A stretch of DNA of 64,000 nt, from assembly GCA_965662645.1 (NCBI GenBank), contig CBFIII010000006.1, positions 57,904-121,903 of the forward strand, in the 5' to 3' direction. The notes below the pieces were generated by a model. The model worked only from the letters and a program-made list of their open reading frames with translations. It was not told the DNA's origin and did no database searches. The DNA is from UBA5342 sp965662645 (GTDB lineage Bacteria > Bacteroidota > Bacteroidia > Bacteroidales > UBA5342). Position 1 is the stretch's first letter. Each line of letters opens with the position of its first letter. A program made the position numbers and the translations under genes. Of this stretch, positions 28,101 through 36,762 are shown piece by piece.

Positions 28101-28278
28101 TGTTTATTAAAGCATCCTTTGCAGTAAGATGTAAATCTGACTTACCTGCAATTGTAACATTCGAGTTTGTGTAGGAATCCTTCTCTACACGACTTTCAGT
28201 TATCACCACTTGATTTTGAGCTTTAAGGGCACAAAATACAACTAGTAACATCCCAATAATTATAAATTTGTTTTTCAT
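25135..28278 (-). CDS. Multidomain secreted GH128-like glycosidase with T9SS domain
   Basis: A 1047-residue protein; signal peptide to Ala20. Residues 120-190 resemble a beta/gamma-crystallin module (VFQDENFAG, NNSISSFKLKRGYAVVFANHEDG). Residues 205-480 are a Glyco_hydro_cc/GH128-like (beta/alpha)8 domain: FLGYNEPD with E288 as acid/base and PIWITEGH with E380 as nucleophile. About three fibronectin type III modules follow (490-765), then a LamG/concanavalin-like sandwich (775-945) and a T9SS type A tail (VYPNPATDQLHF to the end). Known GH128 members cut beta-1,3-glucans, but the substrate here is unproven. It lies between a sulfatase and the GH2 beta-galactosidase in the same strand. Confidence 0.8.
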   Translation of the reverse strand: MKNKFIIIGMLLVVFCALKAQNQVVITESRVEKDSYTNSNVTIAGKSDLHLTAKDALINSNVYLNSTDSWLFFDNLRPSEVVDKYALNIFINNVQFNHKVNGRIAVYKHGTVVIPHNGGENFEAIQVFQDENFAGDSTKFKPYVFNNNLGTFNNSISSFKLKRGYAVVFANHEDGTGYSRVYIADSTDIEISELPVELNDNVSFVRVSYWQYPNKKGLCNKFNDTNTASGINQAQSQLNLTQSTWFYSWGDVSPDYLDYEFVTQKWGGGSTDNNLTCNVTSHFLGYNEPDASEQSKLTVERAIELWPGLLKGGLRLGSPAPVNPTAHEDWLGRFMAEAERLNYRVDYIALHCYWEQDAATWYSKLKAVYDRYKRPIWITEGHTKTAYPDGYQDGDPLTPQQVTRIQRLKDVINMLDTCSFVERYALYNWDYEGNVFVLGDFSTTVNTQYLSPLGEFYRDKKGPYFYNSKKEYVSTYKLNYNVELTSAMLANNNQVKLNWSENYDELVTYSVQRKLPAETAFTEIVNLKNVFTYTDSVTDGAVYRIKIQAITDNSSKLSNEIIVNRDVVPAAPVLSGEAISINIIDLNWDNVPGARAYTIQRSTNVNTGYTTIASEIVDANYRDINLSENTTYYYKVVAANYAGLGAYSQPLSVKTKLLAIPSQVTGVAVEPGNTKVRLDWSKLYDVTYTVNRSLSAEGPFVQIANALIDTVYFDNGLTNNTTYYYTILAVNAAGTGVASNVISAKPYVGPLAYWNFNEGQGTTSTDKINNKIATLSLWNPIGKEGAGAYFDGTREPYVTMPDGILQTVNDFTITIWLNLEDVPESARLFDFRRDRRRFMEMVLDNGDGVMHFQIRDNANTNTLDVNYKIPLNQWVHLAITQKDGFTSMYVDGDLKGTMQSAMKPSDLQLTTMNYINKSYWVNNPNIKGTIDNFNIYELAFNQENILNEMNGNDIIMGVKDIIKQDVESVITVYPNPATDQLHFKCNALTIGKIDAELFNVKGQKVVMKTYDAKSSENSMNISHLEKGLYFLRITNNTTSTTQKVILK

Positions 28279-28283
28279 TTTTT

Positions 28284-28310
28284 GATTTGTTTATGATTTG
28301 TTTATGATTT
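28284..28310. repeat. Two and a half tandem 11-bp repeats in the leader of the GH128-like gene
   Basis: gatttgtttat is repeated exactly twice plus five bases, starting 6 bases upstream of the start codon. Copy number could vary by slippage and alter the leader length; no effect is known. Confidence 0.7.
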
Positions 28311-28414
28311 CAAGGTGTTTTTAATAATTGATTCCAATAATTCGAATATGTTTAAGTTGATTTCTTAAAACTAAAAATTCAACTAAATATTAGTTATTAA
28401 AGTCTCAATCTATT

Positions 28415-31400
28415 TTAGTTATTTTCTGATTTATAAGGTTCTATAATAAATTGATAATGTGTTGGTAAAGCCATTACTCTATATTTCTCAAATGTTGGAG
28501 CACCACAAGACCCATTACCCACACCCGAAACTTGTGCAGCTATACGCAATTCTGTTGTGGTTGGTGTTTTTGGTAAATCGATGGTATGTTTTGCGGCCCT
28601 CAATTCATCCTGAGAATAAGGCAAAACACTCATAGAAAGAGGATCGGGAGCCAGAATTTTAAGTCCATTCCCTTTGGTGTCAGTCAACGATAACCACCGC
28701 ACATTTTCGCGGTTTCCATGATCTTGTGGTTTTGGGTACGGCACGTACCAATCGTTTACACCGGCCGAATGAATTCCCATCCAAGCTCCGGTCTTGCGAT
28801 CGGAATAATTGCCATGTGGCCCCAATCCGTAATAGCTTACTTGCTGTAATTCGGGTTTAAATTGAAAACGAAGCCCGATACGTGGAACCCACACCTCACT
28901 GTTTAATTCCCCCGTTGGTTCAACGGATTCACTTACCTCGATACGTCCTGAATTTTGAATACGCCATACCTGAACTTCCTTAAATCCTGCATTTTCAGCA
29001 TTCGAGAAAATCTTTTTCACAGTCACATTTACAGCATCTGCACTATTCGCAATATCAATTTCAGCATTGCCTAGGGGTTCAACGCCATCTAATTTTAATT
29101 TATGGTAGTCAGCTAAACGAGGTTTTCCTTTTCGATAATAATTATCAATCATTGCTATTTTGAAATCAAATAGCCAATTACGCTGCGTAGGTGCTAACAA
29201 TTCCTCACCGTTCATCTTTAAAGATGATAGCATGCCACTTTCACGACTAAAAGCAAGCGACACCTCATTTTGAGTGCTTACCTCAATGTGCGTTTTTGTC
29301 TTATTTACCGTTGGTTTTCCTTGACTAACTATGGGTTCAATATGGTATTCGCCCTTTAACTTAAATTCAGCAAAAGTGAGTTCATGTCCGACTTTTGCCC
29401 ACTTTGAATCCTCTTTAGTCACAAAACCCAAACGTAGAAAATATTCCTTGTTTGCATCCAACTTATCAGCGTTGAAAGGAACGGTAAATGTTTGCTTCTG
29501 ACCAGCCTCTGCATTCAGAGAATTGATGGTGCCATTTTGAATTGGATGACCATTTTCTGTCAACTGCCAATGCAAATTAAACGATGCCAAGCTTAACTGG
29601 TTGTAGCGGTTGTGCACTTCGAATTGGCCATTTTCAACAGATAATGCTTGCACCTTGAAAGGCTCGTAACATTTCTTTACCTCGGCCAATTTAGGTGTTT
29701 TATCCTGATTGGATAAAAGCAAGCCATTAAGACTAAAATTTAATCTGGAAGTGTGATCTCCCCAGTCGCCACCAAACTGATAATATGCAGTGCCGTCCGT
29801 GTCTATTGCCTGCACGCCCTGGTCTGTCCAATCCCAAATACAACCTCCGTTTAAACCATTATCTTCATTTTCATACACCATATCCCACACATCGTTGAGC
29901 GCCCCCACGGCATTACCCATGGCATGGCGGTATTCGCACATAAAGAAAGGACGCTGGTCTTTGTCCCGGCGATTTATGTACGATTTCATGCTGCTTTCGG
30001 CACCGTACATGGGTGTAATCACATCGGGTTTATCCAATCGAGCAGGATTTTCTTTATCTTTATTTTGATTGCCCCTATCGCACATTACCATGCGGCTTGG
30101 GTCAATTGCTTTTGCCCGGTCGTATTGTGCATCAAAAGCAATGTTCCAACCAGAGCCCTGCTCATTTCCCAAGGACCAAATAAATACGGATGGGTGATTT
30201 TTATCGCGCTGAACCATATTTTCTAGGCGATCGACACAAGCATTGCGCCATTGTGGTTGTGCGGTGACTGCATTACCAAACTGGTGGCTTTCAACATTGG
30301 CTTCATCGATGAGTGCCATGCCATAGCGATTGCACAAGTAATACCAGCGCTCATCGTTCGGATAATGCGAGGTGCGTACCGTGTTAATATTGGCTTGTTT
30401 CATCAATTCCAAATCGCGGATCATGGTTTCCAAGGGAACCACTTTACCCAATTGATGATGATGATCGTGACGGTTCACTCCTTTGATAAAATAACGCTGT
30501 CCGTTTAAGAATAAGTTACCGTCAATCTGCTCGAAACGGCGAAACCCTGCATCAATGCGAATCACTTCCAGCACCTGATTGTTGGCCGTTAGCAATTGAG
30601 CTATTACGTAATAGAGGTTAGGCACATCGGGACTCCACAATTTTATATTATTCAACTGAAGTTGTCCTTCCACTTTAATTTGGGCGTTTGGTAATACCTT
30701 GTCTATCGTTTCCGTCCATGTTTTCACAGGAAGATCAGAGTCCAGTGGCAACAATTCAAAGTTTACCTTCGCTCCCTCAAGCGCCTTATCTGAACTATTG
30801 ACAAGGTTCACTGAATAGGATGCCTCCATGTTTTTTAAATCGGCCTGTGGTGTGCCCGTAAACTGAATATCCTGAATGCGTTGTTTGGGTTCGAAGCGCA
30901 AAAACACATCGCGATAGAGTCCTGTGAAGCGAATCATATCCTGGATTTCAAGGTAACTGCCATCGGTCCATTTAAATACTTCTAAAGCAATTAGATTTTT
31001 GCCTTCGTGTAAGTAAGCCGACACGTCAAATTCTGCCGGCGTAAAACTATCCTGACTATAGCCCACTTCTTTTCCGTTCACAAAAACCTTTATCCCTGCC
31101 TCTACGGCACCAATGCGCAACACCACCCGTTGGCTTAAACGTTCGGCAGACATCTCTATCCATTTTCTGTAACAGCCAATACGCTGTGTTTCTTCAGGAA
31201 TAGCACCCGTTTCGGCACTCCATCCTTCTATTTCCTTCGATGCATCCTCGTTGTACTCAAAGGGCATACGCGTATTCATGTAATACAAACGATCGAAACC
31301 ATTCATTTGCCATGTGCCCGGTACGGGAATGGTTTTCCAAGAGGAAACGGTCGTTTTAGGCTGATTCCAATCTTTGGGAACATCCTGCCAATTGTGATAC

Positions 31401-31636
31401 CAATTAAAATCCCAAGTTCCATTTAAACTTTGGTAGGCATCGCTACTCCAAGGATTTTCTAGGTCAAGTGGTTTTGTAGCTTCCTCCCTACTCGAATGTA
31501 TGGTAAACTCGGCATGTGCCGCTTCTTTATTAACACGAAATGTTTCACAGTTGCTCCATACTTCGGTAGTATTAGCTCCAAATGCCAAATTGCTCAAAGC
31601 AATAAGCAGGCAGGTAATTGTCAGTAATTTATGCAT
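28415..31636 (-). CDS. GH2 beta-galactosidase, secreted
   Basis: A 1073-residue LacZ-like enzyme with a signal peptide ending near FGANT. Domains in order: sugar-binding jelly roll (ENPWSSDAYQSLNGTWDFNW), Ig-like domain, TIM barrel and the Bgal small-chain beta-sandwich. Catalytic motifs are FIKGVNRHDHHH, DEANVESHQFG, WSLGNEQGSGW (acid/base Glu near residue 492) and FMCEYRHAMGN (nucleophile Glu near residue 567). It should release terminal beta-galactose from oligosaccharides, probably in the periplasm. Length is normal for the family. Downstream lies the GH128-like gene and upstream a decayed gene and a GH43-like enzyme, which fits a galactan-degrading set. Confidence 0.95.
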   Translation of the reverse strand: MHKLLTITCLLIALSNLAFGANTTEVWSNCETFRVNKEAAHAEFTIHSSREEATKPLDLENPWSSDAYQSLNGTWDFNWYHNWQDVPKDWNQPKTTVSSWKTIPVPGTWQMNGFDRLYYMNTRMPFEYNEDASKEIEGWSAETGAIPEETQRIGCYRKWIEMSAERLSQRVVLRIGAVEAGIKVFVNGKEVGYSQDSFTPAEFDVSAYLHEGKNLIALEVFKWTDGSYLEIQDMIRFTGLYRDVFLRFEPKQRIQDIQFTGTPQADLKNMEASYSVNLVNSSDKALEGAKVNFELLPLDSDLPVKTWTETIDKVLPNAQIKVEGQLQLNNIKLWSPDVPNLYYVIAQLLTANNQVLEVIRIDAGFRRFEQIDGNLFLNGQRYFIKGVNRHDHHHQLGKVVPLETMIRDLELMKQANINTVRTSHYPNDERWYYLCNRYGMALIDEANVESHQFGNAVTAQPQWRNACVDRLENMVQRDKNHPSVFIWSLGNEQGSGWNIAFDAQYDRAKAIDPSRMVMCDRGNQNKDKENPARLDKPDVITPMYGAESSMKSYINRRDKDQRPFFMCEYRHAMGNAVGALNDVWDMVYENEDNGLNGGCIWDWTDQGVQAIDTDGTAYYQFGGDWGDHTSRLNFSLNGLLLSNQDKTPKLAEVKKCYEPFKVQALSVENGQFEVHNRYNQLSLASFNLHWQLTENGHPIQNGTINSLNAEAGQKQTFTVPFNADKLDANKEYFLRLGFVTKEDSKWAKVGHELTFAEFKLKGEYHIEPIVSQGKPTVNKTKTHIEVSTQNEVSLAFSRESGMLSSLKMNGEELLAPTQRNWLFDFKIAMIDNYYRKGKPRLADYHKLKLDGVEPLGNAEIDIANSADAVNVTVKKIFSNAENAGFKEVQVWRIQNSGRIEVSESVEPTGELNSEVWVPRIGLRFQFKPELQQVSYYGLGPHGNYSDRKTGAWMGIHSAGVNDWYVPYPKPQDHGNRENVRWLSLTDTKGNGLKILAPDPLSMSVLPYSQDELRAAKHTIDLPKTPTTTELRIAAQVSGVGNGSCGAPTFEKYRVMALPTHYQFIIEPYKSENN

Positions 31637-31659
31637 TCTTTTAAATTGATTTAGTTTAA

Positions 31660-31981
31660 CGTTAGCTCTAACGTGCTTATTTCATCTTCAACAATGGTGC
31701 TAAAAGATACAGGCTTACCCACTGTTTGCAATTGGAGACTAGCTATTACAACATCTTTTGATCTTCAACAGGGATAGATTCAAAACTAAGATTTGTTGGT
31801 TGTTATGGATCGTTTATGTTATCGAACAACATTACGATACCACTTCCGGCAACTACAAAAGTGTATTGGTTCATACAAATACCCTTCTTATTTCCTTCGA
31901 TTGAAATAAACGGAGTAGAAACAAGACAAACAACATTTTCATCGCTGGCATTTTCAATTGTGCCGGCATCTTTATTCTTTA
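31660..31981 (-). pseudogene. Decayed 3' part of an unidentified gene
   Basis: Read on the minus strand, three in-frame-like segments survive, separated by stops. The first contains SDENVVCLVSTPFISIEG, MNQYTFVVAGSG and VMLFDNIND. The second is QPTNLSFESIPVEDQKML and the third is LQTVGKPVSFSTIVEDE. The composition is that of a beta-rich secreted protein tail rather than random intergenic DNA. It begins immediately after the GH43-like stop codon. I do not recognise the parent family; a deleted carbohydrate-active enzyme is likely from context. Confidence 0.45.
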
Positions 31982-33253
31982 TTAGATTTTCACTATTTTA
32001 ACTGTTTTCTCGTTTGCATTAGTGGCAATATGTAAATAGTATATACCCTTTTTTAAAAAAGGCAGACTTAAACTGTTTAATCCCGGGCTTGTTTTTCCAT
32101 ACATCAATTGGCTACCTGTAGTACTGAATAAACGGTAAGCGCCATTTTCAGCATAAAAAGAAATGGATTGAAAAAATGGATTGGGAAATATTTTAATCGT
32201 CTCCGATAGTTGTTTGTCAATAGCAGAGGCAGCTGGATCTGTTGCCGACCAAAGACCTTTTTTAGCATCGATATAAAAGGTATCGTAATAATCCATGAAG
32301 ATTTCTATCCCATCATTTTCAAACTGAATGGGTAATAACATATATTTAGAATTCTCTAGATTTCCACCATCTAACCATCGATCTCCGGCATAAAAAAAGC
32401 TTGTGCCTTCAGTGCCTTTTACAGTAAGCATACCTGAGGCTTGAGAATCATAAGCAATACGATCACCAATATTTTTCGCTGGTGTCCAAGGGCCTTCCAG
32501 TGAGGTGGCATGCATGTATTGTTGTTGATTAGAATCCCAACCAGAGGTACGTGAAGAAATAATATAATACCTGCCGTTGTTCTTAAACATGATAGGCGCT
32601 TCTCGTTTGGTTTCTGCATCTCCCTCAATAGCAGACAACGACCAAATATTTCTCCCTACCGATGTAAAATCATCTGATAGTTCATCAATGCGAAGATGTC
32701 GCAACTTAACCCCGTCTTCATTATTCATCAAACAGGAATAGACTAAATAGCCTTTACCATCATCATCCAAAAACATGGTGCCATCACCAAAATCTCCAGA
32801 ACTAGGGTATGCTCTTTCAATAAAGTCATAATGTCCATCAATGGTTGAGCAGGAAGCCACACCATATTTTCGCTGATTATTTTTACTCTTAAAATACATG
32901 ACATATTTCTGCGTTTTTTCGTTATAAAGCACATCCACTCGCGTGCCTACTGTGGTCACCCCTACATCTTGAGCGGTAAGCACTACACCACGAAACGTCC
33001 AATTAGATAAATCCGTAGAAGCATAACACCGAAAATCCCTGAAATTATTCGTTGATCCTGTGCGGTTTTCTCCAAACATATAATAGGTATCACCAACTCG
33101 GGTAAAACTACGCGCATGACAGTTTATTCGGTTCCCATCGGTATCTATTCCAAACTCACCATTGGGCTGTGTTTCCACATATTGAGCATTGGCAGTAAAA
33201 CATATTCCGAGTAGGAATACATTTATAAAACTCGTAATTTTTATAAATTTCAT
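31982..33253 (-). CDS. GH43-like glycosidase with T9SS sorting domain
   Basis: A 423-residue protein; signal peptide MKFIKITSF..ANAQ. Residues 25-340 form a five-bladed propeller of GH43 type: GDTYYMFGENRTG, YNEKTQKYVMYF, FLDDDGKGYLVYS, KREAPIMFKNNGRYYIISS (probable acid Glu) and AYDSQASGM, where Gln takes the place seen in exo-beta-1,3-galactanase relatives. The residue equivalent to Glu108 of the second GH43-like protein (40503-41639) is not conserved (RVDVLYN here). A T9SS tail fills the last 75 residues (IFPNPFFQSI, KTVKIVKI), so this copy should be surface-exposed, whereas the other is a lipoprotein. Confidence 0.75.
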   Translation of the reverse strand: MKFIKITSFINVFLLGICFTANAQYVETQPNGEFGIDTDGNRINCHARSFTRVGDTYYMFGENRTGSTNNFRDFRCYASTDLSNWTFRGVVLTAQDVGVTTVGTRVDVLYNEKTQKYVMYFKSKNNQRKYGVASCSTIDGHYDFIERAYPSSGDFGDGTMFLDDDGKGYLVYSCLMNNEDGVKLRHLRIDELSDDFTSVGRNIWSLSAIEGDAETKREAPIMFKNNGRYYIISSRTSGWDSNQQQYMHATSLEGPWTPAKNIGDRIAYDSQASGMLTVKGTEGTSFFYAGDRWLDGGNLENSKYMLLPIQFENDGIEIFMDYYDTFYIDAKKGLWSATDPAASAIDKQLSETIKIFPNPFFQSISFYAENGAYRLFSTTGSQLMYGKTSPGLNSLSLPFLKKGIYYLHIATNANEKTVKIVKI

Positions 33254-33411
33254 GATTTAAAATTTTACCATTATTAATATCTTACGAATTGAAAAAGTGG
33301 TGACATACATGCTTTCATCAAATTTGAAGTGGATTCATCAATTATTCTTCGAATTTCTATTCGATAATTAGTATTACTCTTCGCCCATTAATTTCATCTC
33401 TCATTTAGATT

Positions 33412-33594
33412 CTATACCCTGATAATATTTTTTAGTGTAAAAATGCCTTCGTTGTACAAGGCATCCATATTTGGACTTTCGAGAGATTCATTAGCTCCAA
33501 AATGAATAGCACCTTCACCAAAATCATCAACTAAGAGAAACACAACATTTGATTTTTGAGCCACCTCAACAGAAAAGGGGAGCAGAAAAGACAT
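33412..33594 (-). pseudogene. Truncated sulfatase (N-terminal fragment)
   Basis: Only 60 codons survive: a signal-like start, then SNVVFLLVDDFG (metal-binding Asp pair) and NESLESPNMDALYNEG, matching the first 50 mature residues of the intact sulfatases nearby. The frame then stops before the CxPxR active site. Downstream, up to 33254, a further minus-strand stretch could be a worn C-terminus, but I cannot confirm that. The flanking 33595-33747 shows nothing. Confidence 0.75.
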
Positions 33595-33747
33595 ACTAGA
33601 AAAATCTAAAGTAATTTGTTTTCATTTTCTTGAAATATCAGGTTGAAACAAAGTAATTGAAATAAGATTATCTGATCGTATTAAAGTTAACTCAAATACA
33701 ATCAGATAATCATTAACTAAATTTACTGTGACTATTTATACAAATAA

Positions 33748-34857
33748 TTATTTCATCATGACTTTTGTAACACCAACAAACTGACCACGGTTATTGGTCA
33801 ACTTGACAATATACATACCCTTATTAAAGTTATCGGCATTAATCTCCCAGCTGTTATTTTCACTTATCTTAGTACTAACAACCTGCCCCTGCATATTGAT
33901 TAACGATAAAGTGTTTGCTTGCAATTCAGACTTCACTCGTATTTGACCATCAATATAGTTTACGATCACATCAGTCGATTGTTCTGTTCTCACATCATTA
34001 ATACCAGTTGAAGAATTTGGTCTTAATGCTGGAAGTGCTGCAATTTCTTGATCGGTAAGTTCTCTCTCGAAAATGTAAACTTCATCTATTTGACCATTCA
34101 AAAATCTATTTCCTAATAAAGCATTTGTTGGCACTGGATTTTTACCAAAAGACAAAGGTGTTTCATTAACCGTTGCATCATCAAAAATCACACCTGGAGC
34201 AGCATCAATTGAAGAAGCAGCCAGCGCACCATTTATGTAAAATTTATTTGTGCCTGCTGTTCCATTATGAGTTGACGTTATATGAACCCATGTATCCTGT
34301 TGATTAGTTACATCAAGCTCAATAGTTGCTGCAGCCCATTTAACCGTGGCATCTATGTAATAAAAAATAATCCAAGTTTGTTTTGAATTATGTGTTTTAA
34401 GCTGGGCCATCTTGTTGTCATACCCAATAATAACTTGTTGATCAGCAATAGACATATCAGGTATTTTCACCCAACAAGCTATTGTTGCTTGATCTTTACC
34501 AGCCAAAGAGAAAAAATTCTTGGTGTCCTCTGTGGTAAAATCCATACTCGCAACATCATCTAGAGTAGCATCAGTTCGATCAAGATTATCCAACGATAAA
34601 AAGGCAGCATCATTACCATCTACGCCATTGGAGTTAGCAATAGTAGCACCAGCCCCATTTAATATTCCAGCTACATCTTTTCCTTTTCCAAGGTCACAAT
34701 ACACAACCGTTTTGCCATCAACAACTGCTGAGTTTTCAAAACTCCAATAGCCCAAAAGTCCTGTATCATCCATACCCAATTGAGCTTGAACACTTATTGT
34801 TGCACTAAAGAGCAACAATACTATCACACCAAACATACACGTAATTCTCTTTTTCAT
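33748..34857 (-). CDS. Secreted LamG-domain protein with T9SS sorting domain
   Basis: A 369-residue protein: signal peptide to SVQAQ, then one LamG/concanavalin A-like domain at about 30-275 (LLGYWSFENSAVVDG, ATIACWVKIPDM, WVHITSTHNG, NKFYINGALAAS, GQIDEVYIFERELTDQEIAAL), and a type A T9SS tail (NTLSLINMQGQVV, GMYIVKLTNN, KVMMK). There is no catalytic domain. Such proteins usually bind carbohydrate. It lies between two sulfatase loci on the same strand, and a helper in binding the polysaccharide at the surface is the likely role. Confidence 0.8.
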   Translation of the reverse strand: MKKRITCMFGVIVLLLFSATISVQAQLGMDDTGLLGYWSFENSAVVDGKTVVYCDLGKGKDVAGILNGAGATIANSNGVDGNDAAFLSLDNLDRTDATLDDVASMDFTTEDTKNFFSLAGKDQATIACWVKIPDMSIADQQVIIGYDNKMAQLKTHNSKQTWIIFYYIDATVKWAAATIELDVTNQQDTWVHITSTHNGTAGTNKFYINGALAASSIDAAPGVIFDDATVNETPLSFGKNPVPTNALLGNRFLNGQIDEVYIFERELTDQEIAALPALRPNSSTGINDVRTEQSTDVIVNYIDGQIRVKSELQANTLSLINMQGQVVSTKISENNSWEINADNFNKGMYIVKLTNNRGQFVGVTKVMMK

Positions 34858-35104
34858 AATATAAAATTTAATAATTAATAAATAATGAACCTCCGTTCAT
34901 TCAAATTCAATTGAATTATTTAATAATTCATTATATAACAATAGATCGTTACTCATTTAGACATCAGCCAAAAGACATTAGATAATCAATTCACAATCAA
35001 CAAATTAGAGCGATTCAAACATTCTTTATATTGCATTACAAATCAACAACTTACAAAAGCTTAACGAACTATTAACAGGAGTAAGGTGAATGATTAATTG
35101 CCGT

Positions 35105-35275
35105 ATTTTTAATTAGTGACTTAAGCAATGCAATAAGCACTTCGACATTTCTACTCAACTCAGTAACCACGTAGTCGAAGTGAGTCTTAAGCTGAGTTAA
35201 CTTTAGTCACCCCGATAGCTATCGGGACTCACTCTAGACACTTAGTACAATACATCATTATAATTAAATGACGAC
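35105..35275. repeat. Diverged inverted-repeat element in the LamG/sulfatase gap
   Basis: Contains the perfect 16-bp palindrome cccgatagctatcggg, arms gacttaag../..cttaagctgag and a cttcgact/agtcgaag dyad. It shares tttagtcac and actcactctagacactta features with the aagtagtg family, but the ends are poorly conserved. The rest of the 421-base gap (34858-35278) shows no gene. Confidence 0.4.
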
Positions 35276-35278
35276 TTT

Positions 35279-36697
35279 TCACTTATGTTTACGTTCTCTT
35301 TTAGAATCGTAATTTTCATTTTTTGATGGCATTTGAGCATCTACCTCTTTATACCAAGCAAAAAGTTTTGTCTTCATTTCCTCAACCTTTTCAGGATATT
35401 GCGAAAGCAAATCATTAGCCTCTGAAATATCTTCCTTCAGATTATAAAGTTCGTAGCTATCATCTTCTAAAAATCTGATCAGTTTCCAATCGCCCATTCG
35501 TATAGCACTATAAGGTTTAGCGCCTAGATTATGGTAATGTGGATAATGCCAGTAAATAGCCTCTCTATCAATATCACCCTTACCTTTTAAAAGCTTCACA
35601 AGACTTACACCATCAAAGTTCTTCTTAATATTTTTAGGCACTTTTACCTTTGCCAACTCTGTTAAAGTGGGGTAGTAATCCATCGAAATCATAGGTGTTT
35701 CGACCACACTCCCCCCATTACTCATATTAGGTGTAACAATGATATTGGGCACACGCACACCACCTTCGTACATATGACCTTTACCATATCTCAATGGGTA
35801 ATTATTGGTGTTGTGCTTCCCCGATAAAGCACCATTATCTGAGGCAAAAACAATGATCGTATGATCCAATAACCCTTCTTGTTCTAACTTGTCTAACACA
35901 CGTCCTACACCATCATCCATATGCTCTACCATAGCAGCAAATACGGGATCTTGTTGGTGTTTAGTTGTATCAAGTAAAGCTGTATATTTATCAACTTTTT
36001 CTTTTGTCGCCATACGTGGACCGTGTACATTATAAAACCAAAAGTTTAAGAAGAAAGCTTTATTTTTATTCTGATCGATAAAAGAAACGGCTTCGTCGGT
36101 TAAGCGCTCTGTTAAGTAGTTGTCTGTGGGTTTATCAGCTAAACGCGGATTTCCGTAAGGGGGGAAATAAGCATTATAACCAAGAGCTTTGTTACGGTGA
36201 GGCGCCCCTTTAGACCAACCTCCCATATTTACATCAAAGCCTTGATTTTCTGGCCAATAAATAGAATCTTCGCCCAAATGCCATTTACCGAAATGTCCCG
36301 TCACATACCCTGCATCTTTAAAAGCCTCAGCTAGGGTATATTCAGATGGCGACATATACATTGTCCATTCTGGCACAGCAAGTTTAGCAAAAGGGTAATT
36401 CCACCCTTTTATCCAATCAGTACAGTTGATATTAGCAGGATATTTCCCCGACATTATACTGGCACGCGTGGGCGAACAAACGGTACACGAAGCGTAACCA
36501 TTCGTAAAGGACACACCACGCTGAGCTAACTTGTCCACATTAGGCGTTTGATGATAATCACTGCCAAAACAAGCGACATCCCTCCATCCCAAATCATCGA
36601 CAAGGAAAAAAACGACATTCATGGGTTTATTTCCTGCAGATAAGGAAAAAGAAAGCGCAAGCGCTATACTTATAGCTATGTTTCTTATTGAGTTCAT
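35279..36697 (-). CDS. S1-type sulfatase
   Basis: Start placed at MNSIRNIAISIAL, which gives a proper signal peptide ending near LSAGN; an ATG 16 codons upstream would bury it. Core: NVVFFLVDDLGWRDVACFGS, VCSPTRASIMSG (formylglycine Cys74), FGKWHLGEDS, HGPRMATKEK, FASDNGA and GGVRVPNI. It resembles the sulfatase at 23180-24763 in the TDWI segment and in the GFDVNMGGW and NPRLAD stretches. The basic C-terminus (NENYDSKRERKHK) is the sequence also found in the relic at 15019-15161. The upstream sulfatase gene lies 65 bases away, so the two are cotranscribed. Confidence 0.93.
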   Translation of the reverse strand: MNSIRNIAISIALALSFSLSAGNKPMNVVFFLVDDLGWRDVACFGSDYHQTPNVDKLAQRGVSFTNGYASCTVCSPTRASIMSGKYPANINCTDWIKGWNYPFAKLAVPEWTMYMSPSEYTLAEAFKDAGYVTGHFGKWHLGEDSIYWPENQGFDVNMGGWSKGAPHRNKALGYNAYFPPYGNPRLADKPTDNYLTERLTDEAVSFIDQNKNKAFFLNFWFYNVHGPRMATKEKVDKYTALLDTTKHQQDPVFAAMVEHMDDGVGRVLDKLEQEGLLDHTIIVFASDNGALSGKHNTNNYPLRYGKGHMYEGGVRVPNIIVTPNMSNGGSVVETPMISMDYYPTLTELAKVKVPKNIKKNFDGVSLVKLLKGKGDIDREAIYWHYPHYHNLGAKPYSAIRMGDWKLIRFLEDDSYELYNLKEDISEANDLLSQYPEKVEEMKTKLFAWYKEVDAQMPSKNENYDSKRERKHK

Positions 36698-36762
36698 AAT
36701 GTGATAATTACGTATTTTTAGGGATACTTTAGTGGATAAATTCATGAGAACAACTTAAGACT

